In this document: positions 40,262 through 52,922 of the stretch, one piece after another | How positions within the stretch are numbered: the stretch's first letter is position 1 | How the letters are laid out: every line of letters begins with the position of its first letter | Source: Stramenopiles sp. TOSAG23-2 | Taxonomy: Eukaryota > Sar | Direction of reading: 5' to 3' | Assembly (NCBI GenBank): GCA_900128395.1 | Contig: LT649252.1 | Location: 1-59,964, forward strand | Length of the DNA: 59,964 bases | Position numbers and translations under genes: made by a program | Notes under the pieces: generated by a model | Told to the model about the DNA's origin: nothing | What the model saw: only the letters and a program-made list of their open reading frames with translations | The model's database searches: none

Positions 40262-42034
40262 ATGAGTGGTCGGAACGTATTAGCATCATTAAATACACCT
40301 AAAATATCACGGAAACAATCCGTTGGAGAACCTGGTTCTAGACAATATCTTGAAACAATATTAGTACAATTAATTCAAGTGGATGAAAATGATAATGAAC
40401 ATAGCGATGCTATGTCCCCTGGTCCTTTAGTAATAAAGGATAGGTATCATCGACTACGCAAATATAAATCGGTATTTTCAGGCAGAAATTTGTTAGAAAA
40501 ATTAGTGGAAAACAATATTACAATGACAATGGAAAGTGCAATATCTATGGCAGAAAATATGGAAAGAAATAAAATAATAACACGTGTGCTAAATGCACCG
40601 TTTAGTTCGAAAAAACGCCATGGTTCCAGTAGTAAACGAAATTATAGTAATGGCGAAAATGATAGTAAAAAAATTATAGGATGGACAGATAAAGATTTAT
40701 TTCGTCTTGGGGATGATGTAGGCGTAAATTTAAAAAAAGTTGTGCGCTCTATGTTAACATTAAAAGCACGTGTAAAACATTTGGAAGGTGCATTATTTGA
40801 TTTAAGAGAAACGTTGTTAGAATTGGAAGCAGATATGCATTATGAGAAAGGTATTTTTTCAAACTTTATCCATGTACAATTGCAAACGCAAGCATATTTT
40901 GTCATAAGTCTTTTAGGAATAGTTATCTATTACACCTCAGAAGGTGGAATATCTACGTCATTATTTAGCGCTGAACGTGTAAAACAAATTTTAGTTCTTT
41001 CATCATGTGGTATTTTATATTTACTTGTATGGTATCGTTCGCATTCGAAATTTGTAAGAGGATCAATGCAAGGAAGCAGTAGCATCATGAATCATGATAA
41101 TCGAAATAAACCAACAAGTAGTTTAATGAATACTATACAACAACAAATACCTGGATATGGCGGTAAAGGTGCAAAAACCGATGGTAATAAAGTAAAACGA
41201 CGAAAATCGTTTGTAGAGCTAGAGGATCAACGTGAGAAACGCAGAAGAATATTATCGAATTCAATTATTGAAGCTAGAGGGGCTTCAGGTGTGAATCAAA
41301 CATTTTTAATGCCATATCCAGGGAAAGATAACAAAAAACAAACTTGTTGGAGTGAACCACCTGGAGAAGATTTCCTTGTTCGCGGTGCTAACTATTTAGT
41401 AGATAGTGTTAAAGTTCCTTCGAAACATATAGCATTAGAAACATTAACATGCGAGCTTGCATCAATGGAAAAAAATGTAAAAGTAGAAACGATGGCAGGT
41501 CTTTCAGGTTCTACTGCGGATTATCTTTCACAAAATGCTTTAATAATCAATGGGGTGAAAAAGGAATCGCAATTATTTGTTGTTACATTCTTAGTTCCGG
41601 GCTATGTCGTCTCCTGGACTTGTCGTGTCCGTGATGATATGGAACCTGATCCTGCGTTTGATGAGTTATGGGATGAGTTTTACAATAATCCTGATGATAA
41701 ATATCGAAATGAGCGTCTGAAAATATTGCCAAATATTCCAGATGGGAATTGGATTGTGAAAAAAACAGTAGGGAAAAAACCAGCGATTGCTGCAAGAGCA
41801 GTAGATGCACAATGGAATCGAGGTAGTAATTATCTAGAAGTAGTATATGATGTTAGCACTTCATATGTTGGAAATAAGATTTTTAATGTAGTAAAAGGGT
41901 ATGCAAAGAAAATTACGCTTGATTTAGCATTTGTTATTCAAGGAAATTCTCGACGAGAATTGCCAGAAAGAATATTATGTGCAGCCAGATTCTTTTCCAT
42001 TGATTTGGATGCTGTTAATGCATTGGAAATGTGA
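40262..42034 (+). CDS. DEP - membrane hairpin - EDR2-C protein, copy B
   Basis: Protein identical to the 590-residue product of 23,611-25,383: DEP-like at about 69-111, two hydrophobic helices near 211-226 and 241-258, EDR2-C/DUF1336 from about 358. Upstream DNA differs from copy A only by having a single 103-bp unit. Because the dioxygenase on the other side of this promoter is reduced to a fragment here, the divergent pair is broken in copy B. Confidence 0.8.
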   Translation: MSGRNVLASLNTPKISRKQSVGEPGSRQYLETILVQLIQVDENDNEHSDAMSPGPLVIKDRYHRLRKYKSVFSGRNLLEKLVENNITMTMESAISMAENMERNKIITRVLNAPFSSKKRHGSSSKRNYSNGENDSKKIIGWTDKDLFRLGDDVGVNLKKVVRSMLTLKARVKHLEGALFDLRETLLELEADMHYEKGIFSNFIHVQLQTQAYFVISLLGIVIYYTSEGGISTSLFSAERVKQILVLSSCGILYLLVWYRSHSKFVRGSMQGSSSIMNHDNRNKPTSSLMNTIQQQIPGYGGKGAKTDGNKVKRRKSFVELEDQREKRRRILSNSIIEARGASGVNQTFLMPYPGKDNKKQTCWSEPPGEDFLVRGANYLVDSVKVPSKHIALETLTCELASMEKNVKVETMAGLSGSTADYLSQNALIINGVKKESQLFVVTFLVPGYVVSWTCRVRDDMEPDPAFDELWDEFYNNPDDKYRNERLKILPNIPDGNWIVKKTVGKKPAIAARAVDAQWNRGSNYLEVVYDVSTSYVGNKIFNVVKGYAKKITLDLAFVIQGNSRRELPERILCAARFFSIDLDAVNALEM

Positions 42035-42442
42035 AAATATTTTTGAGAATCTCACTATCAGTATAATATAATTTAATTTACGCATAATTTATTTTTAATT
42101 TACTCATATGATAATTCCTACTCTTCAAAAGAATAAAATAACTGAAAATTATGATATATTATACTTCGTACGTATTATATCATATCATACTTTTATATAT
42201 ATATAAAAAATTTCTTCTACACTCATGTATTAATATAAATTTCTTTTACTCCCGGAAATTAACATCTCAAATCAAAAATGATTTTTAAATATTCATTTAT
42301 TATACTGGTACGTATAAACATAGGAAATTATTTATATATATATATCATCATGGGGGTTCTCAATTCGTGAGCTATCGGTTTTTGTATTTGTTTTCATACA
42401 TATATATCATATCATATCTTATTTTAATAATATTACGAGCTT
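42035..42442. repeat. Convergent intergenic region, copy B, with element remnant
   Basis: Same as 25,384-25,791, including TACTTCGTACGTA and the short reverse-oriented element remnant near 42,349-42,398. Confidence 0.5.
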
Positions 42443-45400
42443 TCAATTACCAGGAAAATAAATTTCTTCCTCTTCCGTAAAATTATCAAAATAATTTTGC
42501 TGTTGTCCTGTAAATTCAAGTGCATGTTGGTCCCAAACTTGTTCATATGCACTGTTAACAGCAGATTGGCCAACAGAATAATTAGTCTTAATTTTTTGTC
42601 TTGATTTTGAAAAACTTGGTGTTCCAACTACACCAGATTGTATTTCATTATCAGATTTTTTACTATTTTCCTCTTTACTATCATCACGATTTATGTCAGA
42701 AAACATATCTTCAAGATCCTTCTTCATATCCATTTGAAGTTCCTTCATTGATTCATAACTCATTTCCACGTTAACATGTTTCAAAATGCCTGAACGCATT
42801 GTATTGTGTCTTTGAAAACCTTTAATGACCATACTTTGTGAGCTTGTGCCACATAGAATATCCTTAGAGACACGTATCGGTTCGTATCCAGTGCAATCTC
42901 CATGCAAAGTATTTAAATCAGGGCAAATAACATACGGACAATTCTCTTCAAAGTATAAATTGCCAGTAACCGCACATACAACCATTTTTTTCTCTTTTTT
43001 CTTTGCTAAAATTGTATCAAAGAAACTGTATTGATTAGCTGCTTTTTTCAAATCTTGAAATATTTTCTTAGCCTTTAATAATTGTCTTTGTTGATCAGTT
43101 TTTTGTTTTTGTTTTTCAAGTTCATCTTGTTCCTCGCCATATATCTTCATAAAATGGCATAAGGTAATGTTAAGAAACACCAACTCAGTCAAATATATGT
43201 AAATGACAAAAAAGAGAAGATTTAAAACATCACCAAAGTTATTCAGATTTCGGAAGTAATCAAAGGAAGCATGCCAGTTATTTAAAAACATGATTGTAAA
43301 TAATGTAAACAGTGCATGGTAGTCTGTATGAAACGAAATAGCTTGCAAATGACCACCATGTATAACTACCTTCTTGTCGTCGACAATGTTTTTATAGCTA
43401 AATGTACTTGTATTGAAGTAGGTATTTCTTGTTTTATCATTGATATTTGCATCGTTACCATGGTCTTGACCATAAAAAAGTTGTCCTATAATAATGAAGG
43501 GATAACTGATAAAGATCCAAAGCCACAAGTACTTCTTGCCAAACCTCTTGAATCTCACAAACGTACGGCCAAGCGGTTTGAAACTTAAAAATATCGCTCT
43601 ACAACAGCCAGGGGATTCATTAGGATGCACTTCTTGCAGACCAAAGATTAATGAAGTTGACCTTGATGCTGCAACGAAATATGCAAATCTTAACAAATTT
43701 ATACTAAACTGACGATTATGAAATTGCGACTCATTAATTAACATTGCACCAAAATTACATGGATCGATAAATAATGCAAATTCTAAAACACTGGCAACGA
43801 TGCTGCAACATGTTGTTTGAAATTGCCATCGCCATGATTTAGTCATAAAATAACCAATAAATCCAACTGCAAACACTTTCACAAAAAATTCTACGAGATA
43901 AATTAATGTTATAATTAAATTTATAAATGCAAAGATTCGTCGCAAAAATTTATGCAAGTCTGGTATTTCTAATAAAATAGACATGGAAAATAATAAAACT
44001 GCGTTAACAAACAAAGTATATTGGATCAGGCTATGAAACCAAGAAAAGGAAATCAACCATTTTCTTAACGATTGGCAAATGCCGCCATAACAACATTCGT
44101 AGCAAATGCTATGCTTTTGCTTTTTACGCTTCTTTTTTCCTGTATTGGCATACTTTTTCCATGGTACATAATCGGGTATATCAAATCTTGGGTTTCTTAC
44201 CATCCATTTCGCAGGCGCATCTTCATGTTGAAGTAGCATATCACAAAGCCTCCAAAACTCTTGTAACGAAATTTTTTCATCTTTATCCACGTCAAGTTTA
44301 CGGAATACTTGATCAAATGTACTAAAATCATTATCTGATTCAATAATGCGAAAGTTACTTAACAACAACATGAACTGGTTAAGTGTTAAATAATTATTTC
44401 CTTCATGATCTAAAGCATTAAAGGCAAGTGCTAATGAATGTAACTGATTACTCATAGAATAAATAACCTGTTTACGATTACTTTTTTCTAATGCAAATTG
44501 AATACGTGCAACAATATAATTTAAAACCAAAATATCAAAAATTAATAAAAATATGAAGAAAAACAAGGAAGCGGTGACAAAATTTCTTTGCATCATGGAT
44601 GGAACTGAAATTTCAGGAAAATTTACTGTTCCAAATGTCATATAAAGCAAGGTACGAAATGTTCCTAGTACAAAAACATCTTCATCTATACTATTACCAT
44701 TGATATATTCTCGAATATAATCACCTTGCGCAAATGCCAAACCTTTTTCGCCTACTTTACTATAACAATATTCGTTTGCATTTCTGCTGCATTGTATATT
44801 TATTTGTTGATTTGTTGCATTACTAATACTAGCGTTGAGATTCAGAGCAGGTTGTACTGTATCAGATGCATAACATTGTTCTGTGTCCAACTGAACTCTC
44901 CATTTATTAGATGGAAAATACCATAAGAAGCTTGGAAGCCAGTAAATGAACAGCCAAATAATGATAAACACAAAAGGGAACAACATCTCTCTCACAACAT
45001 AACAGAACTGTAAAAATTGGCGTCTTAAGGATTCATTGTGATAAAACATTATAAACCAGAAGGGCAATTGTCCTAAGACTCTGTTATCATCGCTTGCTCC
45101 TAACGCAATCTTTATATAAAAAGAAAGTCAAAGTTCAAATAAGTACTGTTAGTTATATCTTGATATCCTTTTGCAGATTCATAGTACTATTAGACCATTT
45201 TGTATATTAGATACTTACATATATTACCATCGGAAATACACTTAGACAATATAAGAAATTGAAAGAAAAAATGCTTTCACAGTTATGTTCCCCTAGATCC
45301 ATTGATTCTTCAAATGTATATCGATGTGCTCGCCAAAATTTAAACATGCCTCGATGCATTAAATATTGTAATAGGATGTCTAGAGAGAAAAATACTGTTA

Positions 45401-46370
45401 AAATGACAGTTGTGACAAAAGTGAGATATTTGAAGTCACTGGAAGCACCGAAAGAGGATCCGAGTAGCCTTAATGAGATATACAAATGGCTCAAAATGTA
45501 CATTAAATAGGTCCACCCACCTTCAACACGGAGAAAATGGTGTATATATGCTTGATTGATTGATCTTATATCGCCAGCGCTTTGAAAACCGTTCATTGCA
45601 TCCCGGATATATGTTGCTGCGTACACATCGTTGAAATTAGCGGAAGTATCTAACCTATCCAAGTTATTATTTGGAGAATACCTCTGTAGTAAATACATAA
45701 CAGGCCCTTCAAATATTGAGAATTTGGTTTTGTTTTCATTATTATAATTATTGTCACTTTTTTCCTTATAACTACTTTCTGATTTCGATTTATTAAAATG
45801 TTTACCATAATATTCATCTAGCTTAGTAATTTCAGCCTCACTTACATCTACCGTTTGCAATTTTTTTGTTTTGCCATCAGTAAAATGTATTTGTGCGGAT
45901 GGTATATGCCTCAAACCGTAATGCCTAGATTGAACGGTTTTTAATCGATTGCTTTTTAAACCATTCATTGCATGTATCATATTTGCTGCATGTATCCACG
46001 TCTTTTTTGCGTTATTACTTTTACTTTCCATTGACTTTAGTTTTAATCTTTGTTTTAATTTTTCGTTTTTTGCATTCCGTTGCTGTTTGAAGTATGAGTG
46101 CATTTCCTTATTTACGTCGTCGTATTGTTTTACTGCTTTCGTCAATTTGCTATTTTCTAATGCTTGTAGTATATCCTTTGGTAGTGGTATATTTGGGTTT
46201 TCATTACTAAACTCTGTTGCCGCTATAGATAAGTTATTTAATATTTCTTCATATTTCTTAAATGTTGTTTGTAGTTTTTTTGAGGTAGTACTAGTGTTAT
46301 TCGACAAAGTGGCTGTTGGAGACACTACATATTTCGATGAGACATCTGACGCGGGTGTGTCTTTCTCCAT
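42443..46370 (-). CDS. Two-pore channel with central EF-hands, two exons, copy B
   Basis: Exon 1 46,370-45,219 and exon 2 45,109-42,443, intron 45,110-45,218. Protein identical to copy A (about 1,272 residues): N-terminal extension, domain I with pore TFGTVNFPEISVP, EF-hand pair, domain II with pore FLNNWHASFDYF. Both copies keep intact frames and the same intron, so both could be functional. Confidence 0.9.
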
Positions 46371-46966
46371 GGCGATAAGGATGATATTGCCACGTGCATA
46401 GATTTACATAGTTTGTAAGGAACGTATGTATATGTATATGTATATATAGAACTACATAGACTATATATCTTTATTAAAAAAAGGGGTTTTTTAGTTTAAT
46501 GAGAAGAATGCTGGAATGCCACATATTAATATGCCACAGTGTTATCATTATAGATCTTAATCTATAGCTGGATAGTATGACGGAATAAGTATATTACACC
46601 CTTTTAATACGGGTAAAGTAGGGGAAAATTGACTATTAATATTTATATGAAGATGGGAAAAAAAAAACACTGTCGTCGACTATAATTGAAAATGCTGTTT
46701 TCCCATTGTCCATTGTATTCCCATGCTAATGCTATATTGTAATCACCCTAGATATAATTCTAAATAATAATGGCCGGCGAAAGGTGGTTTTTGTGGTTGT
46801 TGTTTTAATTAATAATTTATAATTTATGAATGGACATAAAAATAAATTACAAATGAAAATGTGATATGACGTATCTAGACGACTATAGATATAAACAAAA
46901 TACATACTATAGAAAAACCAACAAAGTCATTAACTGAATCAGTAACAACATTAAAATCAAGGGAAA
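46371..46966. promoter_or_regulatory. Divergent promoter region of two-pore channel and SF3A2, copy B
   Basis: Same sequence as 29,720-30,315; nothing additional seen. Confidence 0.35.
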
Positions 46967-47632
46967 ATGGATAGACAAAATCGTGTTGGATCGAAGCCTG
47001 GTGGTGGTGGCATTGCATCAACGCAAGCACAGAATCGTGCAAGAAAACAACGTTTAGCAGAGTTAGCTATGGAATCATTTGATTTATCAAAGGATCCATA
47101 TTTTATGCAGAATTCAATTGGTAGATATGAATGTAGATTATGCTTGACACAACATAAAACAGAAAGTAATTATTTGGCACATACACAAGGATCGCGTCAT
47201 CAACAAAATTTAAGACGGCGACAAATACAAAATGCTGAACGAGAAAATAATAGTGAAGCTAATTTGGCAGCTCAACAAGCTAAAGCGAAACAAAAAGTTA
47301 AAATACCACGTATAGGTCAACCTGGCTATCGTGTATCAAAAGGAAGAGATCCTAAAACTGGACAAAAATATGTATATTTTGAAATAGATTATCCAATGAT
47401 TGATGATAAGTTACAACCACGGCATCGTTTTATGAGTGCATATGAACAAAAAATTGATTTTCCACCAGATCCAAATTATCAATATTTATTATTTGCAGCT
47501 TTACCATATGAAACTATTGGATTTAAAGTACCAAATTTACCAATTGATAATGATCGTGAGAAATTTGTATCTAATTGGGATTATGAGAAAAAAATGATGA
47601 GTTTAAAAGTTACGTTTGTAAAGGAAAGTTGA
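46967..47632 (+). CDS. SF3A2: Splicing factor 3A subunit 2, copy B
   Basis: Protein identical to 30,316-30,981 (221 residues, zinc finger Cys56, Cys59, His72, His78, RHRFMSAYEQ core). SF3A2 is a stoichiometric U2 snRNP subunit normally encoded by one gene, so a perfect second copy is either very recent or an artefact. Confidence 0.97.
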   Translation: MDRQNRVGSKPGGGGIASTQAQNRARKQRLAELAMESFDLSKDPYFMQNSIGRYECRLCLTQHKTESNYLAHTQGSRHQQNLRRRQIQNAERENNSEANLAAQQAKAKQKVKIPRIGQPGYRVSKGRDPKTGQKYVYFEIDYPMIDDKLQPRHRFMSAYEQKIDFPPDPNYQYLLFAALPYETIGFKVPNLPIDNDREKFVSNWDYEKKMMSLKVTFVKES

Positions 47633-48001
47633 AGAAGGAAATGTCTATAATATGACTGAAATGACTCCTGTAGTGTTAAATGTAATCTCTCTCTGTGATA
47701 TGTGTGTGTATAAAAATGTAAAATAATAAATTTTTGAATATATATTCTTTTTTTTTATTGAAGGCAAAACTAAACTGGTAAAACCCATATTTTTTAATTC
47801 GTGTTGTATTATTAATAAAACCTATAAATAGTAGAACATTACATTTTTTTTAAATTTCTGATAATAATTAAAACAAGAAATATAACAAAATCACTTACGT
47901 TTTTGGTTTAGATATTTATAAATAAGACGTGTTTAGCGAAAAAAATATTCGTCACTACAGCAACACAGTGTGTGTGTATCTATATATATTATATATCAAT
48001 C
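47633..48001. promoter_or_regulatory. SF3A2 - TIR/WD40 intergenic region, copy B
   Basis: Same sequence as 30,982-31,350; nothing additional seen. Confidence 0.3.
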
Positions 48002-49436
48002 ATGTCAGCCATAGCAAATAATAATGTAAATAATAATAATAATATCTTTCATGAAATTAAAAGAAAACTAGAAGAATTAAATAGTGATATTGTTGTATCA
48101 GATGAGATGCAACGTAATCCCGTTTATAAACGTGGTATTTCAAAAGACTTCATACGTAGACTATTACAATGTTCTAATATAGATGAGAAAGTGACGCCAG
48201 GACAATTAGTATGGGGTGCTACAACAATAGGTCCACGAAATTATCTACAATTTGATATGGAAAAAGATCCATATTCAATTGCTGCTTTGACGAAAAAAAC
48301 AACTTTATCATTTGTTGAAACTTGCCAGCTTGTAAATATTGTAAATAAAGATAATGATAAAACCGGTTCCAAACCATATTTTGACACCGCTAATGTATTT
48401 GTATCTTATGGATGGCATGGTGCAGTTGTACGAGAACAGCTTGAATCATTACTATCATCTACAGAAGATACGGAAGACACATATTTTTGGATAGATATAT
48501 TCGCTGTAGCACAAAATCAAGTATCAAAATTGGAGAAGAAACATAATGGGGGGGATGTATCATCCTTTGAAGAGGTGGTAAAAAAATCAAAGGTGACGTT
48601 GTTATATTGGTCACCATATGATAGCCCTAATCCGATAGCACGTGTATGGTGTTTGTTTGAAATTCTGTTAACGCTTAAAAAAGGCAACAAACTTTCAGTG
48701 TTCTTCAGAGAAAAAGATATGGAAAATTTATATGTAAATGAGGATGATGAGAAAAAAGCAGAATTAAAATATCAAGAAATTGCTAATCAAATGAGACTTA
48801 CACTTGATAAATTAAAATCTGTAGATGCAAATGCGACTTTTCAACCAGATTGGAGGCGTATACATGTTCAAATTGAATGTACATTGTCGCCTGAATCGGA
48901 CTTTAATGATCCATTCAATACGGATTGTGTAATTCCACCAGGATCGTTAATAGCAAATGTTCAAGAGGATGAAGATTGGGAAAACATGGATGATGGAACA
49001 TATATTTTTGAGAAATATAATCTGAATTTCATGTGGGGTGAAGCAAAACCAGAAGCGGAAGGGAATGGTACTTGGTTTGGGGGTGCATTGGGCCATCGTG
49101 AATTAGATCAAATGGCGAAAAATGCGGTAGAAAAAGCACTTGCGGACAAAGGTATCCCAGTTGCTACTGCAGCAACATTATTGTTCGAAAGTAGTAGTGA
49201 TGCAATAGATGAAGATATGGATAAATTATATAGGCCGTTCGGGCCTAGTACATATGGTATTTGTCACAGTGGTGGATTTATTGCAGTAGAAGTGTACGAA
49301 GATGATGATGATGATGATGATGAAGAAGAAGAAGAAGAAGAAGAAGAAGAAGAAGATGGTGAAGATAATGAGGAAGATGGCGATGAATATGATGACGAAG
49401 ATAATGATGATGACGATGATAATGATAATGACGATG

Positions 49437-49467
<31 letters not shown>

Positions 49468-50734
49468 AGAAGAAGATGAAGGTGAAGAATTAGTAACGAT
49501 ATTAAATATTTTTAATGGGCAAATATTAAAATTGGTGCCATTTAGAGAATTTCCTCTCTCAAGATTTTTAGATTTACAATACAATAATCTTGTGGCAAGT
49601 AGTTTCAACGCTAATAATAAATATGATGTAATAAAGCCGGAAATCATTATATGGAATATGAAAACGTCAGAAGAACTTGGTCGTTTAGATTGCAGTACGT
49701 TAGATAATGATAATGATGATGCAAAAGCAGAAACAAAAGTAGATAAAAAACTATCAAACAACAATAAAAAAATGAAATTTGTAAACCAACTTGCTTTTAT
49801 CTTACCATCATCCAATGATAGTAGTGACAACAAAACAAATAAATCAAAGAGAAAAATTGTTGTACTTCATGATGATGACACTTTATCTGTATGGAATTTG
49901 GATACGCATGAATGTCTATATTCTACAGAAGAGCCTATCAATTGCAATGAATCAATGATTGCATTGCATTATGATAATAATACAAAATCTATCCTTTTGA
50001 TCGGAGAAAAAGAGGAAGAGGAGGAGAAAAAAGATATTGATGCTACTGTTGCTGTTAAGCCATCACGATATGGTGTATATGATTGGGATGACTCAAAACA
50101 AATACTAGCAAAAAAATGTATAATACATTTAGCGGGTCCGGTTGAAAGAAATATAGAAGATAATGGATGTCACGAACACTTTGGGGATGCAGGAAAAGGC
50201 GAGCTGGTTTGTTGTTATAATCCTTTGGATGGCGATTCCACTATAGGAGCTATTCATATACGATTATACAATATTCTTCAAATGATTGATGGTATTAATA
50301 ATAATACTGTAGATACCATGAATATAAGTACAATTTCAAGCATTGCTACAGATTCATGTATTGAAAGCGAACGTAAAGAGATTGATGTAATGGCATTTGC
50401 TTCATGTCCTACGTTTCGTTGGGTCGGATTTGGAGAATTTTTTGGATTAAAAGTTTACAATATAGATACATTTGAATTAACATTAGTCGTTGCAAAGGGG
50501 GATGTAACATTTGATATGAAATTTTTTGCAATTCAAGCTGATGATGCTGGAGAAGAAATTGAAACGGAAGAAGAACTTGATTTTTTACAAACATTGATCC
50601 ATCCGATGAATGAAGAAAATGATGATAGTAATATTGCTGCTGTTGATAATGCACAGCAGAAGAGGAAAGTACGTTCTTTTCTTGCAGCACATGATCAACG
50701 TGGGACATTAAGCTGTTGGGAATTACCAGTGTGA
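48002..50734 (+). CDS. TIR-like - acidic linker - WD40-like protein, copy B
   Basis: Protein identical to 31,351-34,083, including the length of the GAT and GAA runs that encode the Asp/Glu tract. Start chosen at the ATG 48,002 as in copy A. Confidence 0.7.
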
Positions 50735-50979
50735 GTCGTTGTTGAGCTTTTATATTTAATATATATTTATATATTAAAATATTTAATAAAATATTTCTTT
50801 TTTTGATGATTTTCTAATACCTTTTTAAGTATGATATTAGGTCATTTGATAGGGTCATCAAGCTCACAACAATACCAAAAATAAATCGTCGTCGATCGAC
50901 TAAAACTTCAAAATAATAATAATAAATGAATAAATGGTATTCTATATGTACACATTTACTTGATTTGAATAAACATTGA

Positions 50980-51016
<37 letters not shown>

Positions 51017-51164
51017 CAGAGATAAAGATAAACAATATCTAAAAAACATCAAAACGAAAGAAGAGATACACACACATAAGACAGTATTATATATATATAT
51101 TTATTTATTCATATATTTATTTGTTTATATATATATTGAGAATCGTTTTATCGGTATATTTTAA
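50735..51164. other. Intergenic region with altered GATA microsatellite, copy B
   Basis: Counterpart of 34,084-34,502. The GATA tract at about 50,979-51,030 is interrupted by CAGAGATAAA and a following A-run is one base shorter; these are the only differences I found in the right three quarters of the duplication. Confidence 0.7.
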
Positions 51165-51470
51165 ATGGCGTCGTTAGTTACTGATGATAATGATACGACA
51201 ACAACAAGAAGAAGAAGAACAACTACTGAAGCATCCGAACTTCCACATTTTGAAGATTTACGTGGTATATTACAAATATGTAGTGGTATTGATACAAAAC
51301 CAGGTATCATATCATATTTTGATGATGATATACATGCAGTGATAAATATGTTTGCAAAAACAAGTACAAAATTTCTTGAATATGAACCATTGCGTCAAAA
51401 ATATTTTAAAGTTATACATATAAGAAATTCGTCTAATTATAAATCTTTCTATTTACACATATGGATATAA
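51165..51470 (+). CDS. Hypothetical small protein or first exon, copy B
   Basis: Identical 101-residue ORF to 34,503-34,808. Unrecognised; may be a first exon. A following non-coding stretch of 347 bp (51,471-51,817) is also the same as in copy A. Confidence 0.35.
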   Translation: MASLVTDDNDTTTTRRRRTTTEASELPHFEDLRGILQICSGIDTKPGIISYFDDDIHAVINMFAKTSTKFLEYEPLRQKYFKVIHIRNSSNYKSFYLHIWI

Positions 51471-51817
51471 TTACAAATTCATATAATAAATTGTTATCCA
51501 AAATTATAAATCTTTTTTCTATTTACACTTATACAGATATTGATATACAAACACACACACATATATATATATAACAAATTCCTCCAATGATCTCAATGAA
51601 TGACTATCTCTATGGAAACATTGAACACACATATATGTACATTTATGCAATACAAAAATCACATGAAAAATAAATTTTACAAAAAAGGAAATTGTTTATG
51701 TCGGTTGTTTTAAGGTAAAATGAACATTTGATGATATATAGGTGGGTAATAAATATTGTACTGGTTAGTATATAAATTATGTAAATCTTTAAATTTCACA
51801 CCACTGTTTTTATATTT

Positions 51818-52888
51818 CTACAACGATGCTTGTGGAGCAAGACCAATTTTCAATGCATTACGGACAAGTGTTTGAAAGACTGGATGCAACCATGAACCAG
51901 GAAAATCCTCTTGTGCATCGTAAACATGATCTTTATGTTTTTTATGTGGTCGTTTTGCATTTGGATTTGCACTTTTATGTACATACGTCTGCCCACCACT
52001 GTTGGAGCGTAGCGTATGAATGAGTGGTGTGTTAGAGGATGGGTTTTTTTTTTTTTTTTGATTTAGGGGAATAGAATTTACTTACTTAGGTTGTTTTGGA
52101 CTATGCGTATGACCTAAACCCATATATATCACTTTTCCTTTCCCAATCTTTCTTTCATATCCAATCGCTAATGTAGATCCATTAGGTCCTTCCAATGCTG
52201 GATGCACATCATATTTAAAACCAAATGGTGGGGTACGTACTGATTCATCCGTTCGTTGCGTCGTCAAGAAAACATTTGTATTTGGTTTATCTTGCAATTC
52301 AATCAAATACACTTCATCAATTGTTTCAAATGTATTTGGCAAGCCATCAGTCAAATGCTTTACACTGTCATCATGTGAAACATCAACATTAAATTTTATA
52401 TGTGGTGGATGATTTAAAAATGCTCCACCCATTAATTCATGGTATTTAAATTTCTTGATACGTCGCCAATTACCTTCACCTTTTCTTGGTTTTTCCGCAA
52501 AGCCACCAGCACTTCCATGAAAACTAACCCAAGTGCCACCGTTCATTAAAAATGCTTCTAAAACTTCTGTTTCTTCTTCATTTGGTAATGGTCCAGCTGT
52601 ATATGTAACTAACATATTCGCTTGTTTTAGAAATGCTTCTAGTTGACTATACGAAGAAGCAACTGTACTTGCATATCCTAACTCAGACAAATAATTTAAT
52701 AATTGAAGACGTACAAAATCCATATCATGCAATGCTATCATTTGTGTGTTTGTAAACAATAATTAATTATATTAAATGTTAGTTCATCTACTTTATATAT
52801 AATATTAGATACATCATGTATACTTACCATGTTTACCATATGGAAATCCCCCAATAACGACGTGTGCTTTTGGTACTTTTGGATTCAT
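51818..52888 (-). CDS. ThuA-like protein, three exons, copy B
   Basis: Exons 52,888-52,828, 52,734-52,086 and 51,998-51,818, giving the same 296-residue protein as copy A. Its upstream DNA beyond 34 bp is different (a long T run then CCTCCTCCTC), so the two copies cannot share all promoter elements. Confidence 0.85.
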
Positions 52889-52922
52889 CTTACTACAGTA
52901 CAGTATTTATATACGTATAAAA

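Larger units (their letters stand above)
39575..52922 (+). repeat. Segmental duplication, copy B (about 13.35 kb)
   Basis: Partner of 22,821-36,260 in direct orientation. It has one instead of two 103-bp units and a different GATA tract. Weaker similarity continues a few bases left into 39,556-39,574. The last shared base is 52,922, in ACGTATAAAA; the sequence then goes on with TAAAG and a long T run, unrelated to the flank of copy A. Confidence 0.97.
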
